This document shows positions 7,876-16,875 of a DNA stretch of 64,000 nucleotides, one piece after another (position 1 is the first letter of the stretch; each line of letters begins with the position of its first letter). The stretch is from DATEDA01 sp963827595 (lineage in GTDB: Bacteria; Pseudomonadota; Gammaproteobacteria; Burkholderiales; SG8-39), in assembly GCA_963827595.1 (NCBI GenBank), contig CAWHBT010000002.1, positions 172,495 through 236,494 on the forward strand. The letters are read 5' to 3'. The translations under genes were made by a program, and so were the position numbers. The notes beneath the pieces were generated by a model. The model did no database searches and was not told the origin of the DNA. It worked only from the letters and a program-made list of their open reading frames with translations.

Positions 7876-9318
7876 GTGAGCGCAATCCACATCAGGGATG
7901 CGGCGATCCTCACGCTCGACGCGGCCGGGCGGTTCATCGAGCGCGGCGACCTCCTGATCGACGGCGGGGCCATCCGCGCCGTCGGCGACGTCGATCGGAA
8001 GTCGGTGCCGGCGGGCGCGCGCGTCATCGACGGCCGCGGCTTCCTCGCCGCGCCGGGCCTGGTGAACGCGCACACCCACAGCCCCGGTGCGCTGAGCGCC
8101 GGCACCCAGGACGGGGCGAGCCACCCCGCGTTCATGTGGCTCAACCAGGCCGACACCAGCGGCCGCACGCCCCGTGAGGTGTACGTCAGCGCGATGCTCA
8201 ACGCCGCGCAGATGCTGCTCGGCGGGATCACCACGGCGATCGACCATTTTCCGGCGCAGAACTTCGGGCCGGAGGACGTCGCCGCTGCGGTGCAAGCGCA
8301 TCGCGACAGCGGCATGCGGACCGTGCTCGCGCTGCGGGTGTTCGACGACGACTTCGCCGACATTTTCCCGGCCGACCAGCCGCTGCCGCCCGGGCTCGCC
8401 GCGGAGCTCGAGCGGCTCGCGCCGCTGCCCCCCAAACCCCTCGCGGAGACGCGCGCGATCATCGAGGACTCGATCAGGCGCTACCACGATCCCCGCGGCC
8501 GGATCACGGTGTTCCCGGCGCCGACGAACCCCGTGCGCTGCAGCGACGATCTGCTCGTCATGTGCCGCGACGTCGCCGCGGCGCACGACCTCGGCATTCA
8601 CACCCACCTCCTCGAGTCGAAGGTGCAGACGAGCATTGCCCAGCGGCGCTACGGCTGCTCGATGGTCAAGCATCTCGAGGACCTCCAGCTGCTGAGCCCG
8701 CGCCTCAGCTGCGCGCACACGATCTGGGTCGAGGCGGAGGACATCGCGCGCCTGGCCGATCATCGGGTGGTGGTCGTCCACAACCCCGAGAGCAACCTCA
8801 AGCTCGGCACCGGCCTCGCGCCGATCGGGCAGATGCTCGCGCAAGGGGTGCCGGTGGCGCTCGGCACGGACGGAGCCGTGACCAACGACAACGTGGTGAT
8901 GCACGAGGCGATGCGCCTCGCGGCGATGCTCAACCGGACGACGACCCGCGATCGCCGGCAGTGGATCACCGCCGCGCAGGCCCTCGACATGGCGACGCGC
9001 GGCGGCGCGCTGGCGGTGCAGCGGACCGACATCGGGCGCATCGAGGCGGGCTGCCGCGCGGACATCGTCCTCTACGATCTGGCCACGCCGGCGTGGACGC
9101 CGCTCAACGACCCGGTCCGGCAAATGGTGTTCGCCGAAACCGGCGCGAGCGTCGACACCGTGATCGTCGACGGCGAGCTGGTCGTCGAGGGCCGGGAGAT
9201 CAAGCGGTTCGACGCGGCCGCGGTCCTTGCCGAGGCGAAGCCGATGCTGCACGCGATCCGCGAGCGGAACCGCGACCTCTACGCGTTCGCGCAGAAGATG
9301 GCCGAACTGTTTCCCTGA
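7876..9318 (+). CDS. Amidohydrolase of the ATZ/TRZ (cytosine deaminase-like) type
   Basis: A 480-residue metal-dependent hydrolase. It has the N-terminal beta-sandwich strand, then the metal motif NAHTHS, a histidine in IHTHLLESKVQT, a second in AHTIWVEAED, and the catalytic Asp in LGTDGAVTND. These fit the deaminase/hydrolase group that includes guanine and 8-oxoguanine deaminases, SAH deaminase and TrzN/AtzB. I use the GTG at 7876, which gives the usual N-terminus; a frame open back to 6496 is an antisense shadow of the M20 gene. A GlcG-like gene follows 17 bases later. Likely role: hydrolytic deamination of a heterocycle. Confidence 0.9.
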   Translation: MSAIHIRDAAILTLDAAGRFIERGDLLIDGGAIRAVGDVDRKSVPAGARVIDGRGFLAAPGLVNAHTHSPGALSAGTQDGASHPAFMWLNQADTSGRTPREVYVSAMLNAAQMLLGGITTAIDHFPAQNFGPEDVAAAVQAHRDSGMRTVLALRVFDDDFADIFPADQPLPPGLAAELERLAPLPPKPLAETRAIIEDSIRRYHDPRGRITVFPAPTNPVRCSDDLLVMCRDVAAAHDLGIHTHLLESKVQTSIAQRRYGCSMVKHLEDLQLLSPRLSCAHTIWVEAEDIARLADHRVVVVHNPESNLKLGTGLAPIGQMLAQGVPVALGTDGAVTNDNVVMHEAMRLAAMLNRTTTRDRRQWITAAQALDMATRGGALAVQRTDIGRIEAGCRADIVLYDLATPAWTPLNDPVRQMVFAETGASVDTVIVDGELVVEGREIKRFDAAAVLAEAKPMLHAIRERNRDLYAFAQKMAELFP

Positions 9319-9335
9319 ACCCCCAGGAGCACGCG

Positions 9336-9758
9336 ATGACCGACTACGTCCCCCATCTCAAGCTCACCCACGAGGGCGCGCTCAAGATCCTCAGGGCCGC
9401 GATCGACAAGGCGCTCGCGATGAAACAGCCGCAGTGCATCACCGTCACCGACGACGGCGGCCACCTGCTCGCGTTCGTGCGCATGGACGGGGCCAAGGTG
9501 CTGAGCATCGACTCGTCGCGAAAGAAGGCGATGACCGCCGCCTCCGGGCGCGCCCCGACGGGGCAGACCAACCCCGCGAACGAGCTGAAGCTCGCGTTCG
9601 CGACCGACGGCAAGCTCACCAACCTGCTCGGCGGGCTGCCGATCGTCGTCGACGGCCACGTGATCGGGGCGATCGGGGTGGGCTCCGGGACCGGCGAGCA
9701 GGACCTCGAAGTCGCGAAGGCGGCGATCGCGGTGATTCCGGGAGCGAAGGAGTTCTGA
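9336..9758 (+). CDS. GlcG/HbpS family heme-binding-like protein
   Basis: A 140-residue single-domain protein of the GlcG/HbpS (DUF336) fold. Typical elements are LTHEGALKILRAAIDKA, the VTDDGGHLLAFVRMDGA strand pair, the SSRKKAMTAAS helix, and the glycine-rich GGLPIVVDGHVIGAIGVGSG. Homologs often accompany catabolic operons with unclear roles; some bind heme. The ATG at 9336 is preceded by CCAGGAG. It is probably co-transcribed with the amidohydrolase. Confidence 0.88.
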   Translation: MTDYVPHLKLTHEGALKILRAAIDKALAMKQPQCITVTDDGGHLLAFVRMDGAKVLSIDSSRKKAMTAASGRAPTGQTNPANELKLAFATDGKLTNLLGGLPIVVDGHVIGAIGVGSGTGEQDLEVAKAAIAVIPGAKEF

Positions 9759-9801
9759 GCCGACGGGGACGGGCCGGGGAGGCCGTCGCCGAGGACTGCA
9801 A

Positions 9802-10596
9802 CTACGAGTGCCGCTGTAGGAAACCCAGGACCGCGGCGTTGAACGCCTCGGGCGCGGACTCCGAGGCGCAGTGGCCGCCCCGGTCCAGCAGGTGGAGCTC
9901 GGCGCCGGGGATCGACCGCGCGAGCTCCTCCGAAAAGTACGGCGGCGTCAGAAAGTCGTCCTTCGCGCAGATCACCAGCGTCGGCGCCTTGATCCGCGGC
10001 AGGTCGGCGGTCCGGTCGAAGGCGACGATCGCGTCGATGCGGCTGGCGACGATCTCGGCCGCCGGGAAGTTGGGGATCGTGACCTTCTCGCGCTCCTCGA
10101 GCAGCGCGGTGTTCCGGTTGATCCACCAGTCGGGATACAGGAACACTGCAGTCGAGCGCACGTACGCGGCCGCACCAGCGGTGGTGAGCAGGGTTCGTCG
10201 GGCCTCGAAGCTTCGCTTGAAGAACGGATCGGCCCTGGTCCAGCTCGAGTAGATCACCAGGCTCGCGAGCCGCTCCGGGCGCGTGACCGCGAGCGTCTGG
10301 CCGATCGCACCGCCGGTCGAATGCCCGACGAGGTGCGCGCGGTCGATCTTGAGGTGATCCATCAGCCGGACGAGATCGTCGGTCATCTGATCGACCGAGT
10401 ACCTGATCGTCGAGCGGGTGCTCTGACCGGTGCCGCGGTGATCGTGGATGATCACGCGGTGCTTCGCCGCGAACGCCGGAAGGTTCGGCAGCCAGTAGGC
10501 CGCGGCACCCCCGAGGCCGGACACGAGAAGGACCGGCGGGCCCTCGCCGTGGACTTCGTAGTAGAGCTGGAGATCGCCGAGATCGGCCTTGGGCAT
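9802..10596 (-). CDS. Alpha/beta fold hydrolase
   Basis: A 264-residue alpha/beta hydrolase. The oxyanion segment is LLVSGLGG, followed by IIHDHRGTGQST, the nucleophile elbow GHSTGG (Ser), a late Asp in VICAKDD and the catalytic His in DRGGHCASE. It resembles the 3-oxoadipate enol-lactonase/haloperoxidase type. I choose the ATG at 10596 because family homology starts there; an open frame back to 10863 overlaps the Uma2 gene. The gap to the Uma2 stop is eight bases, so the two are probably one transcript. Confidence 0.9.
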   Translation of the reverse strand: MPKADLGDLQLYYEVHGEGPPVLLVSGLGGAAAYWLPNLPAFAAKHRVIIHDHRGTGQSTRSTIRYSVDQMTDDLVRLMDHLKIDRAHLVGHSTGGAIGQTLAVTRPERLASLVIYSSWTRADPFFKRSFEARRTLLTTAGAAAYVRSTAVFLYPDWWINRNTALLEEREKVTIPNFPAAEIVASRIDAIVAFDRTADLPRIKAPTLVICAKDDFLTPPYFSEELARSIPGAELHLLDRGGHCASESAPEAFNAAVLGFLQRHS

Positions 10597-10604
10597 GGGT
10601 CGCG

Positions 10605-11180
10605 CTACGCGAACACCGCCCCGACCCGAAGCACCGCCGCCGGCAGCGCCGCGGGAGCGATGGAGTCCGCCTCGCGCCGCTCGAGCTTGCGGTGGTAGCT
10701 GCCGCCGCCAGGTTCGCGGTAGATCTCGAACTGTTCCGCTTCGAGGTCCAGGATCCACACTTCCGGCACCCCGTGCTTCGCGTAGAGCGGGAGCTTCGTC
10801 GCGCGATCGAAAGCGAGTGTAGTGTCCGCGACCTCGATCAGCAGCAGCACGTCCTCCGGACAAGGATGCGCGGAGCGATAGCGATCGGCGGTCGGGCGAA
10901 GCAGCATGAGGTCGGGCTGCGGCTCGGAGTCGTCGGCGAGCCGCAGCGGGTTCTGGGTCCAGACCAGCGCCGCGTCGCCGACGGCCGCGACGAAATATGC
11001 CGACAGGAAGCTCACCGCCGCGGCGTGGCGGCTACCGATCGGCGCCATCTCGATCATCTCGCCATCGATCAGCTCGACACGCGCGTCCGGACTGAGGATG
11101 CCCGTCTGGCCCATCCGCTCGAACTGATCGGCCGACAGCTTCCACCGCTGGGGAGTGAAGACCACGCTCATGGTTCGCAT
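10605..11180 (-). CDS. Uma2 family endonuclease-like protein (DUF820)
   Basis: A 191-residue protein of the Uma2/DUF820 PD-(D/E)XK-like fold. Characteristic elements are VELIDGEMIEMAP, the EPQPDLMLLRP strand with the putative catalytic Asp, IEVADTTLAFDRATKLPLYAKHGVPEVWILD, and a C-terminal beta region. These genes are common in multiple copies in cyanobacteria and some other phyla; their biological role is unclear. Only one copy is seen here. It may read into the alpha/beta hydrolase. Confidence 0.85.
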   Translation of the reverse strand: MRTMSVVFTPQRWKLSADQFERMGQTGILSPDARVELIDGEMIEMAPIGSRHAAAVSFLSAYFVAAVGDAALVWTQNPLRLADDSEPQPDLMLLRPTADRYRSAHPCPEDVLLLIEVADTTLAFDRATKLPLYAKHGVPEVWILDLEAEQFEIYREPGGGSYHRKLERREADSIAPAALPAAVLRVGAVFA

Positions 11181-11313
11181 CGCGTTCCCGTCGACATTCT
11201 AGCCCGGTCATTGGGGTGCCACGGTTGGATCGGTCACCTCCCAGCCTAGTCGCGGCAGTGGCTCAGGACGTGACCCTGGGCGAGAATCGCGTCCGGCCCT
11301 TACCCATAACAAC

Positions 11314-12543
11314 ATGCCGCCTTCACGCCAGACCGCCTCCGACCCGCTCCTCCTCGCCGTCTGCGCGCTCGGACTCGCGCAGATCACCGCCTGGGGCACG
11401 AGCTACTACTGCTTGGGCGTCCTCGCCGGCCCGATCGGGGCGCAGACCGGATGGAGCCGCAGCCTCGTCTACTTCGGCTTCACCGTGGGACTCCTCGCCA
11501 TGGGCGCGGTGTCCGGCTGGGCCGGCCGCGCCATCGACCGCTACGGCGCGCGCGGCGTCATGGCGCTCGGAACGGTCCTCGTCTCGCTCGGCCTGTACGC
11601 GCTGTCGCTGGTGCAAACCGAGGGGCAATACCTGGCGGTCTGGGCGTTCCTCGGCATCGGGATGCGGCTCGTGCTCTACGACGCCGCGTTCGCCGCGCTG
11701 GTGCAGGTGGTGCCCTCTCGCGGGCGGCGCGCGATCTCGTATCTGACGCTGTTCGGCGCTTTCGCCTCGACCGTCTTCTGGGTGGTCGGGCACTACCTGA
11801 ACGAGGCCGTGGGCTGGCGCCAGACGCTGGTGCTCTTCGCCGTGATCAACCTCGTGGTCTGTTTGCCCCTCAACTGGCTCGGGCTCGCGCGGCGGGAAGC
11901 CGCGGGCACCGAAGACGCTCCGGCCGCGGCCGCGCCCGCGGCACGCGACGGGCCGCCGCTCACCGGCACCGCACGGACGGCGGCGATGGCGCTCTTCGCG
12001 CTCGTCATGTCGCTCAACGGCTTCGTTTTCGCCGTTGTCACGGTGCAGCTCGTGCCGCTGCTGGAAGCCGCGGGGCTCGCCGCCGCAGCCGCAGTCTGGG
12101 TCGCGTCGCTGAAGGGCTTCGCCCAGTTCGGCGGACGGGTGGTCGAGATCGTCTTCGGGAGGAACCTGCGCGCCATCACGGTGGCGCGCATCGCGATCGG
12201 CGTGCTCCCGGTCTCGTTCGTGCTGCTCGCGGTCGCCGGCGGGAGCTTCCACGCCCTCCTCGCGTTCACGCTGCTGATGGGCGCTTCCCAGGGCGTCATC
12301 ACCATCGTGCGCGGCGCGGTCCCGCTCGCGCTCTTCGGCGCGGCGGGCTACGGCGCGGTTCTCGGGCTTCTCGCCACGCCGATCCTCGTCGTCAATGCCG
12401 TCTCGCCGACGCTCTTCGCGATGATCGTGGACCGTTGGGGCTGGCAGGTCGCGCAGATCGTGCTGATCGCCGTCGCGGCCGCGTCCTATCTCGCGATGGA
12501 GGTCATGTCGGCGTGGTACGAGCGCCGGCGGCGCGGCGGATAG
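11314..12543 (+). CDS. MFS transporter
   Basis: A 409-residue major facilitator with about 12 hydrophobic segments and a polar, alanine-rich central loop near residues 195-215. The loop after the second segment, GWAGRAIDRYGARGVMALG, matches the MFS signature. The N-terminal segment LGLAQITAWGTSYYCLGVLAGPI resembles a group often annotated as oxalate/formate-like or unknown-solute carriers. The gene overlaps the end of the convergent SGNH hydrolase by 41 bases, so no intergenic terminator is possible. Confidence 0.92.
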   Translation: MPPSRQTASDPLLLAVCALGLAQITAWGTSYYCLGVLAGPIGAQTGWSRSLVYFGFTVGLLAMGAVSGWAGRAIDRYGARGVMALGTVLVSLGLYALSLVQTEGQYLAVWAFLGIGMRLVLYDAAFAALVQVVPSRGRRAISYLTLFGAFASTVFWVVGHYLNEAVGWRQTLVLFAVINLVVCLPLNWLGLARREAAGTEDAPAAAAPAARDGPPLTGTARTAAMALFALVMSLNGFVFAVVTVQLVPLLEAAGLAAAAAVWVASLKGFAQFGGRVVEIVFGRNLRAITVARIAIGVLPVSFVLLAVAGGSFHALLAFTLLMGASQGVITIVRGAVPLALFGAAGYGAVLGLLATPILVVNAVSPTLFAMIVDRWGWQVAQIVLIAVAAASYLAMEVMSAWYERRRRGG

Positions 12544-13618
12544 GCTTGGTCAGGCCGCGGCCGACGCAGGCTGCCCGCGCTTCCGGACCGCCCGCCGCGC
12601 CTCGGTCGAGGGGCCGAGCTGCGCGGCGCAGGACGGCGGCGAATCGGGCGGCCACCAGGCCGTAACCTTCGTTGGTGGGGTGGAGCTCGTCGGCCCAGAG
12701 CGTCCCGACCGCCTCGCGCGCGTCCACGAGCCAGGCGCTCGGGAACGCGCCGCCCGGGTTGTTTGCGCCGCAGAGCGTCTGGAGCCGCACGGTCAGTCGA
12801 TCGATCATCAGTCTGACGATGTCGCGCTGGAGCTGCGGGTCGCCAATGCCGAGCTCGCGCATCGGGCGCCCGATCCATTGATCCGGGCCCGCCCACACCG
12901 GGTTGCGCGGGTCGTCGGGCGCGCCCGGGATCGAATAGTCGTACGCGTGGCAGATCACCGGGAGCGCCGGAAACGCGGCGGCGACGTTGGTGAGCACCGA
13001 CCGGTAGCAGCCTTCGATGAATCCGAGCCGCTGCCCAAAGGCCGGGGTCTCAAGGTACCACTCGGCCGGGCGACCGGGCTCGAAGCGCCGCACGATCTGG
13101 GCGACGAACGAGCTGCCGTCCCGGTCGGCGCCGACGATGTCGTTGCCGCCGCCCGAGAACAGGAACGCGCGCACCGCGGGTTGCCGCTCCCGCAGCGCCT
13201 GCATGTACTCCGCGTCGTCGATCACCATCTTCTGCAGCGTGTCGCCGGCCGCGTCCACGCTCCAGATGTTGAACTCGCCCCCCAGGTGGTCGATCACGTC
13301 CTCCAGGAAGACCGGGAACTGGAACCACGAGTCGCCCTCGGAGACCAGCACGGCCCGGGTGTCGCCGCTCGCGACGCGCGCCTGGAATTTCTCCTGGCGG
13401 CGCAGCCGCGAGAGCCCGTTCGCCCAGCTGCCCAGCATCGCCGCCTCAAGCGGACCGCTGGGCGGATCGACCTCGACGCGCGCCGGGTCCGGGATGACTC
13501 CGGGCGCGAAGGGCCGCGCAGCGCTCGGGGCGAGCGTGAAGTACTGCTTCAGCTCGCTTTCCGGCACGGACGGGTCGCGCATGAGCCGCTGCAGTTCCGC
13601 CATCGAGATCCGCGCCAT
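12503..13618 (-). CDS. SGNH/GDSL hydrolase family protein
   Basis: A 371-residue protein with the three key SGNH blocks: GDSW (Ser97), GGGND (Asn159) and DELHP (Asp310, His313). The first 90 residues form a separate N-terminal extension, MAELQRLMRDP followed by a proline-rich linker, which is not part of the hydrolase fold and might be an adaptor or targeting element. No signal peptide is seen, so it should act in the cytosol. It is the last gene of the CHAT-protease operon, its start overlapping the stop of the preceding gene by one base. An esterase or acyl-hydrolase role on lipid or protein is inferred. Confidence 0.85.
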   Translation of the reverse strand: MARISMAELQRLMRDPSVPESELKQYFTLAPSAARPFAPGVIPDPARVEVDPPSGPLEAAMLGSWANGLSRLRRQEKFQARVASGDTRAVLVSEGDSWFQFPVFLEDVIDHLGGEFNIWSVDAAGDTLQKMVIDDAEYMQALRERQPAVRAFLFSGGGNDIVGADRDGSSFVAQIVRRFEPGRPAEWYLETPAFGQRLGFIEGCYRSVLTNVAAAFPALPVICHAYDYSIPGAPDDPRNPVWAGPDQWIGRPMRELGIGDPQLQRDIVRLMIDRLTVRLQTLCGANNPGGAFPSAWLVDAREAVGTLWADELHPTNEGYGLVAARFAAVLRRAARPLDRGAAGGPEARAACVGRGLTKPIRRAAGARTTPT

Positions 13619-13884
13619 TACCGCTCTCCTTCGTGCGCAACGCGCACGAGCGCCTCGCCGGCGCCGGGACTGCGCACCGTGACCTCGCCGCTCCGCCCCG
13701 CCGGTCCGTGGGCGCGGAACGTGAAGGTCCCGGGCGGCAGACGGAGGTCCACCACGCCGTCATCGTCGGCGAGCAGCGCGATCTCGGGAAAGGGCACGCT
13801 GCTCCTCACGACGGCGACGGTTGCACCAGGGACCGCCCGGCCAGTCTCGTCCACGATCCTGATCCTCGTCGGGGCGTCGCTCAC
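13618..13884 (-). CDS. Small carboxypeptidase-regulatory-like (Ig-fold) protein
   Basis: An 88-residue protein consisting of a single beta-sandwich: IRIVDETGRAVPGATVAVV, then DDDGVVDLRLPPGTFTFRAHGPAG. This is the pattern of CarboxypepD_reg/transthyretin-like domains, which serve as binding or spacer modules. It has no signal peptide. It overlaps the trypsin-like protease stop by four bases and the SGNH start by one, so it is translationally coupled to both and may act as a partner subunit. The role is inferred. Confidence 0.7.
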   Translation of the reverse strand: MSDAPTRIRIVDETGRAVPGATVAVVRSSVPFPEIALLADDDGVVDLRLPPGTFTFRAHGPAGRSGEVTVRSPGAGEALVRVAHEGER

Positions 13885-14804
13885 GATCCTGGCGGCCAGC
13901 CTCCGTCAGCTTCGACCCAGGTGCGGATCTGATCGAGCACGCTGGGGATGATGCGCGGCGCCGAGTTGGCCTGGAGCCCGTCGACCGCGCCGCCCACCCC
14001 GTACGCGTGAATGCCGACCGCAAGGGGCGGCGCAGTGTCCGTCTCGTGGATCCAGACCGGCGCTCCGCTCTGGCCGCCGAACGTGTCCACGTCGTAGAAG
14101 AGCCGCCGCTCGGTCACCCGCAGGATCCGGTTCCGGTGGTGGTACTGCTCGGTGCCGCCGCCGCGATCGCCCGGATAGCCCGAGACGTTCACGAGGAAGC
14201 CCTCGAGCGCCTCGGGCGAGAGCGCGCCGACCGCGAACCAGCCTACCTCGTTGCCGAGCGGGTCGTCCAGATGAATGCAGCCGATGTCGAAGTCCGGGTC
14301 CGCAGCTTCGACCCAGCGGTTGACCGAGCTGAAGCGGGTGCTCCGCACTGTCCGGAACGGAAACTCCGCGCCGTTCCGGCCCGGGCTCACCTCGATGCTC
14401 GACGCCCACCCGCCGAAGAATTGCGTCGAATGGACGCAATGGCCCGCGGTCAGGAGCGTCCTGGGGCCGACGAACCAGCCGGTGCCCATCGCACCTGCCC
14501 CGGTCGGACCACGCATCCGCAGCGCGCAAACCATCCGCCACGGCGTGAGATCGGTGTCCAGGACGCGCACGCGATCGTCCGTCGGTCCGATGACGGTCTC
14601 GATCCCCGCTCGCACCCCCTGCCCCCGCAGCGGGCCGGCCTTTCCCTTGGCGGCGAGGAACTTCAGCGACCTCGAGGGCTCGGGCGCGCCGGACCCCGCT
14701 GCTCCCGGCGTCACGAGTCGCTCCGGAACGGATTCCGCGGCAAGCGTGCCCGCGAGAATGACGGCCGCGGGTTGCGGCTTCGAAATGGAAGAGATCTGGA
14801 TCAT
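13881..14804 (-). CDS. Trypsin-like (S1, V8-type) serine peptidase
   Basis: A 307-residue protein with a full S1 triad: His122 in LLTAGHCVH, Asp173 in DPDFDIGCIHLD, Ser246 in TFGGQSGAPVW. The first 100 residues are a propeptide-like extension without a convincing signal sequence. That suggests a cytosolic, perhaps latent, protease rather than a secreted digestive enzyme. It is the fourth gene of the CHAT operon, 15 bases after the GYD gene. Trypsin-like proteases encoded with CHAT proteases and small partners are known as effectors in bacterial conflict systems; that comparison is by gene context only. Confidence 0.88.
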   Translation of the reverse strand: MIQISSISKPQPAAVILAGTLAAESVPERLVTPGAAGSGAPEPSRSLKFLAAKGKAGPLRGQGVRAGIETVIGPTDDRVRVLDTDLTPWRMVCALRMRGPTGAGAMGTGWFVGPRTLLTAGHCVHSTQFFGGWASSIEVSPGRNGAEFPFRTVRSTRFSSVNRWVEAADPDFDIGCIHLDDPLGNEVGWFAVGALSPEALEGFLVNVSGYPGDRGGGTEQYHHRNRILRVTERRLFYDVDTFGGQSGAPVWIHETDTAPPLAVGIHAYGVGGAVDGLQANSAPRIIPSVLDQIRTWVEADGGWPPGS

Positions 14805-14819
14805 GATTGCCTCGCTTCG

Positions 14820-15215
14820 TTACGCAGCGCGGAGCGCGGGCTCTTCCCCGCGTCCACGTTCGGGTGTCGACTCGTCCTCCGCCGCCCGGCCGGGCGGCGC
14901 GTAGGGACTGACCGTGCCATGCGCATCGCACATCGCGTTGCGCGCTTCCTCCTGGGTGACGAGCGGCGTGGTCTTCAGGCAGTCCAGGCCGCCCTGTCCG
15001 ACGATCGACATCACGCACGCCATTGCCGTCCGGTTGTCCGGGAACTCGGTGATGCCGAGCGCGTCGTAGTCCCCGAAGCTGAAGTAGAAGCCGTGCAGGC
15101 GGCCGCCGAAGGCCTCCACCGCCAGCGCCACGATCTCCTCCCGGTTCTGGGGACTGGTCACCATCGCGCGAACTGCGGGATCCTTGTAACGCCACTGGTG
15201 CAGATAGAACGGCAT
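14820..15215 (-). CDS. GYD domain-containing protein
   Basis: A 131-residue protein matching the small ferredoxin-like GYD family. The N-terminal half reads FYLHQWRYKDPAVRAMV and GGRLHGFYFSFGDYDALGITEFPDN, where the family Gly-x-Tyr-Asp motif appears as Gly-Asp-Tyr-Asp. The last 40 residues are a charged, low-complexity tail. GYD proteins are stress-associated and of unknown mechanism. Here the gene lies between the membrane protein and the trypsin-like protease, 15-25 bases from each, so it is part of that operon. Confidence 0.8.
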   Translation of the reverse strand: MPFYLHQWRYKDPAVRAMVTSPQNREEIVALAVEAFGGRLHGFYFSFGDYDALGITEFPDNRTAMACVMSIVGQGGLDCLKTTPLVTQEEARNAMCDAHGTVSPYAPPGRAAEDESTPERGRGEEPALRAA

Positions 15216-15240
15216 GTGGGTCGTCCTCGTGTCTCGTCGG

Positions 15241-16848
15241 TCAGGTCTGAGCCCCTAGCGGCGCTCGAGTCGGCACGGCATGCGCCAGGGAAGTCTGTAC
15301 GCCCGCCGGACGCCGGCCTGCGGTGAGCCGCAGCGGGTGCCGGAAGGTATGCGGGATCATGTAGCCGATCCCCACGCCGATGGAGGTGATCAGCCAGGCG
15401 GCACGGACCAAGGCATCGTAGCTCAACATGCGGCCGGTCAGCAGGTATTGCAGGCCGCGCGCGGCGCACAGCGCGAGCGCGAGGGCGCCGACCAGAAACA
15501 GGACGTCCGCGAGCCGTCGCCTGAACGGCGAGTCGATCCGTGCCCAGCGTCCGTCCTGAATGAGAAAGGCGAGCGAGGCGGCCATCGCGAAGGGCATCAG
15601 CAGCCAGGAGAACATCCCCCTGACGCCGTAGGCCATGATGGCGTCGACGTCGCTCAACGATCCGTCCTTGAACCAGACGTAGTACGCGAGCTGCACGGGC
15701 AGCGCGAGCAGCGCCGCCGCGAGACCGGCGCCGAACACGTAGCGCCAGGGCGTCTCGCCGCGAAGGTTCTCGTTGGCGAACCCGAACAGCGGCTTCGGGA
15801 CCAGCGCGACGGCGACCGCCAGGACCTGGATGAGCGCGATCTTCGTCATCCGCGGCAGATCCTTGTACAGGTCGGGGGCCTCGCCGTTCCACACCGTCCA
15901 GAACACCAGGGAGACCCCGAGTAAGAAGAGAAATGTGAACGCGAGCACTTTCGTCGTCGACGGCCGTTCGGGCGCGAGCTTGAAGCCGAGCTTGGCGAGC
16001 TGACGGTGGCGGCCGCGCGCCGAGACGCATTCGGTGAGGACCCCGCGCGCCACGAGCAGGCAGAGGTTCCGATTGAAGAAGGCGAGGTCCTGTCGGAGAT
16101 CGGCGAGCATCCGGCTGATGATCGCCCGGAGGTCGGCTCGCTGCTGCGCCTCGGCTGCATGCTGCGGCGCTTTTGGCGACGGCCCGGCATCGCCGCTCGC
16201 ACACACCCAGAGGCGGCCGACCTGCTCGATCGTTTCCAGAACTCGCACCACTTTGAGGGACAGCTGGTCGAACCGCTGGCACAGCACGTCGAACTCGTCG
16301 TGCGCCAGCCACACGAAGCTGCCGAAGCGCGAGTCGTGCTCCCATCTGCGCACCTGCTGGAACAGCGCCGCGGCCCGGAACCACAGCTCCCGGATCGGGT
16401 CGGCGGCGGGCAGCCAGTCGTCGTCGAGGTCGTACCCGCGTCCTTGCAGCATGACCTTGACCTCGTCCCGCACTTTGGCGTCCGGGACGAAGGGAGCAAC
16501 CGCGAGGGCCGCGGCGAGGCTGTGCGCTTGGGTCGGATACCCGATCGCCAGCTGGAGCCGCTCTCTGATCGAACGATCCACGCGCGACGCTCCCGGCAGC
16601 CGGACCGCGACCCCCAGGAGCACGACCGCTCCGAGCGCGGCATAGGCCTGGGGAAGAACGGCTCCCGCCAGGAGGGAGTACGCGAAGACGTAGAGGAGCA
16701 CGCCCACCGCGACGTACGCCACGCTTCCCCAGAAGTACGGCGCCGGCTTGGTGTACGTCCGCACCGGCCGAGGCGTGTTGAACCGCCTGGCCGCCAGCCA
16801 CATGACGGCGATCAGGCCAAACAAGAAGTCCACGGGAAGGTTTTCCAC
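15241..16848 (-). CDS. Uncharacterised multi-pass membrane protein of the CHAT operon
   Basis: A 535-residue protein that I do not recognise. Hydrophobic segments lie near residues 35-80 (two) and in the C-terminal half from about 300 to 490 (six or so). Between them is a cytosolic, mostly helical region of about 200 residues containing paired HDEFDVLCQRFDQLSLKV and AIISRMLADLRQDLAFFNRN. The layout of a membrane-embedded base with a large soluble insert would suit a membrane-anchored sensor or pore. It follows the CHAT gene by 27 bases and precedes the GYD gene by 25. Confidence 0.7.
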   Translation of the reverse strand: MENLPVDFLFGLIAVMWLAARRFNTPRPVRTYTKPAPYFWGSVAYVAVGVLLYVFAYSLLAGAVLPQAYAALGAVVLLGVAVRLPGASRVDRSIRERLQLAIGYPTQAHSLAAALAVAPFVPDAKVRDEVKVMLQGRGYDLDDDWLPAADPIRELWFRAAALFQQVRRWEHDSRFGSFVWLAHDEFDVLCQRFDQLSLKVVRVLETIEQVGRLWVCASGDAGPSPKAPQHAAEAQQRADLRAIISRMLADLRQDLAFFNRNLCLLVARGVLTECVSARGRHRQLAKLGFKLAPERPSTTKVLAFTFLFLLGVSLVFWTVWNGEAPDLYKDLPRMTKIALIQVLAVAVALVPKPLFGFANENLRGETPWRYVFGAGLAAALLALPVQLAYYVWFKDGSLSDVDAIMAYGVRGMFSWLLMPFAMAASLAFLIQDGRWARIDSPFRRRLADVLFLVGALALALCAARGLQYLLTGRMLSYDALVRAAWLITSIGVGIGYMIPHTFRHPLRLTAGRRPAGVQTSLAHAVPTRAPLGAQT

Positions 16849-16875
16849 GGCGTGAGCGCTCGATCCGTTAACGCG

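Noticed and set aside
12680..13951. Long plus-strand frame across the SGNH and trypsin-like genes
   Set aside because: Antisense shadow; no start site and no recognisable domain.
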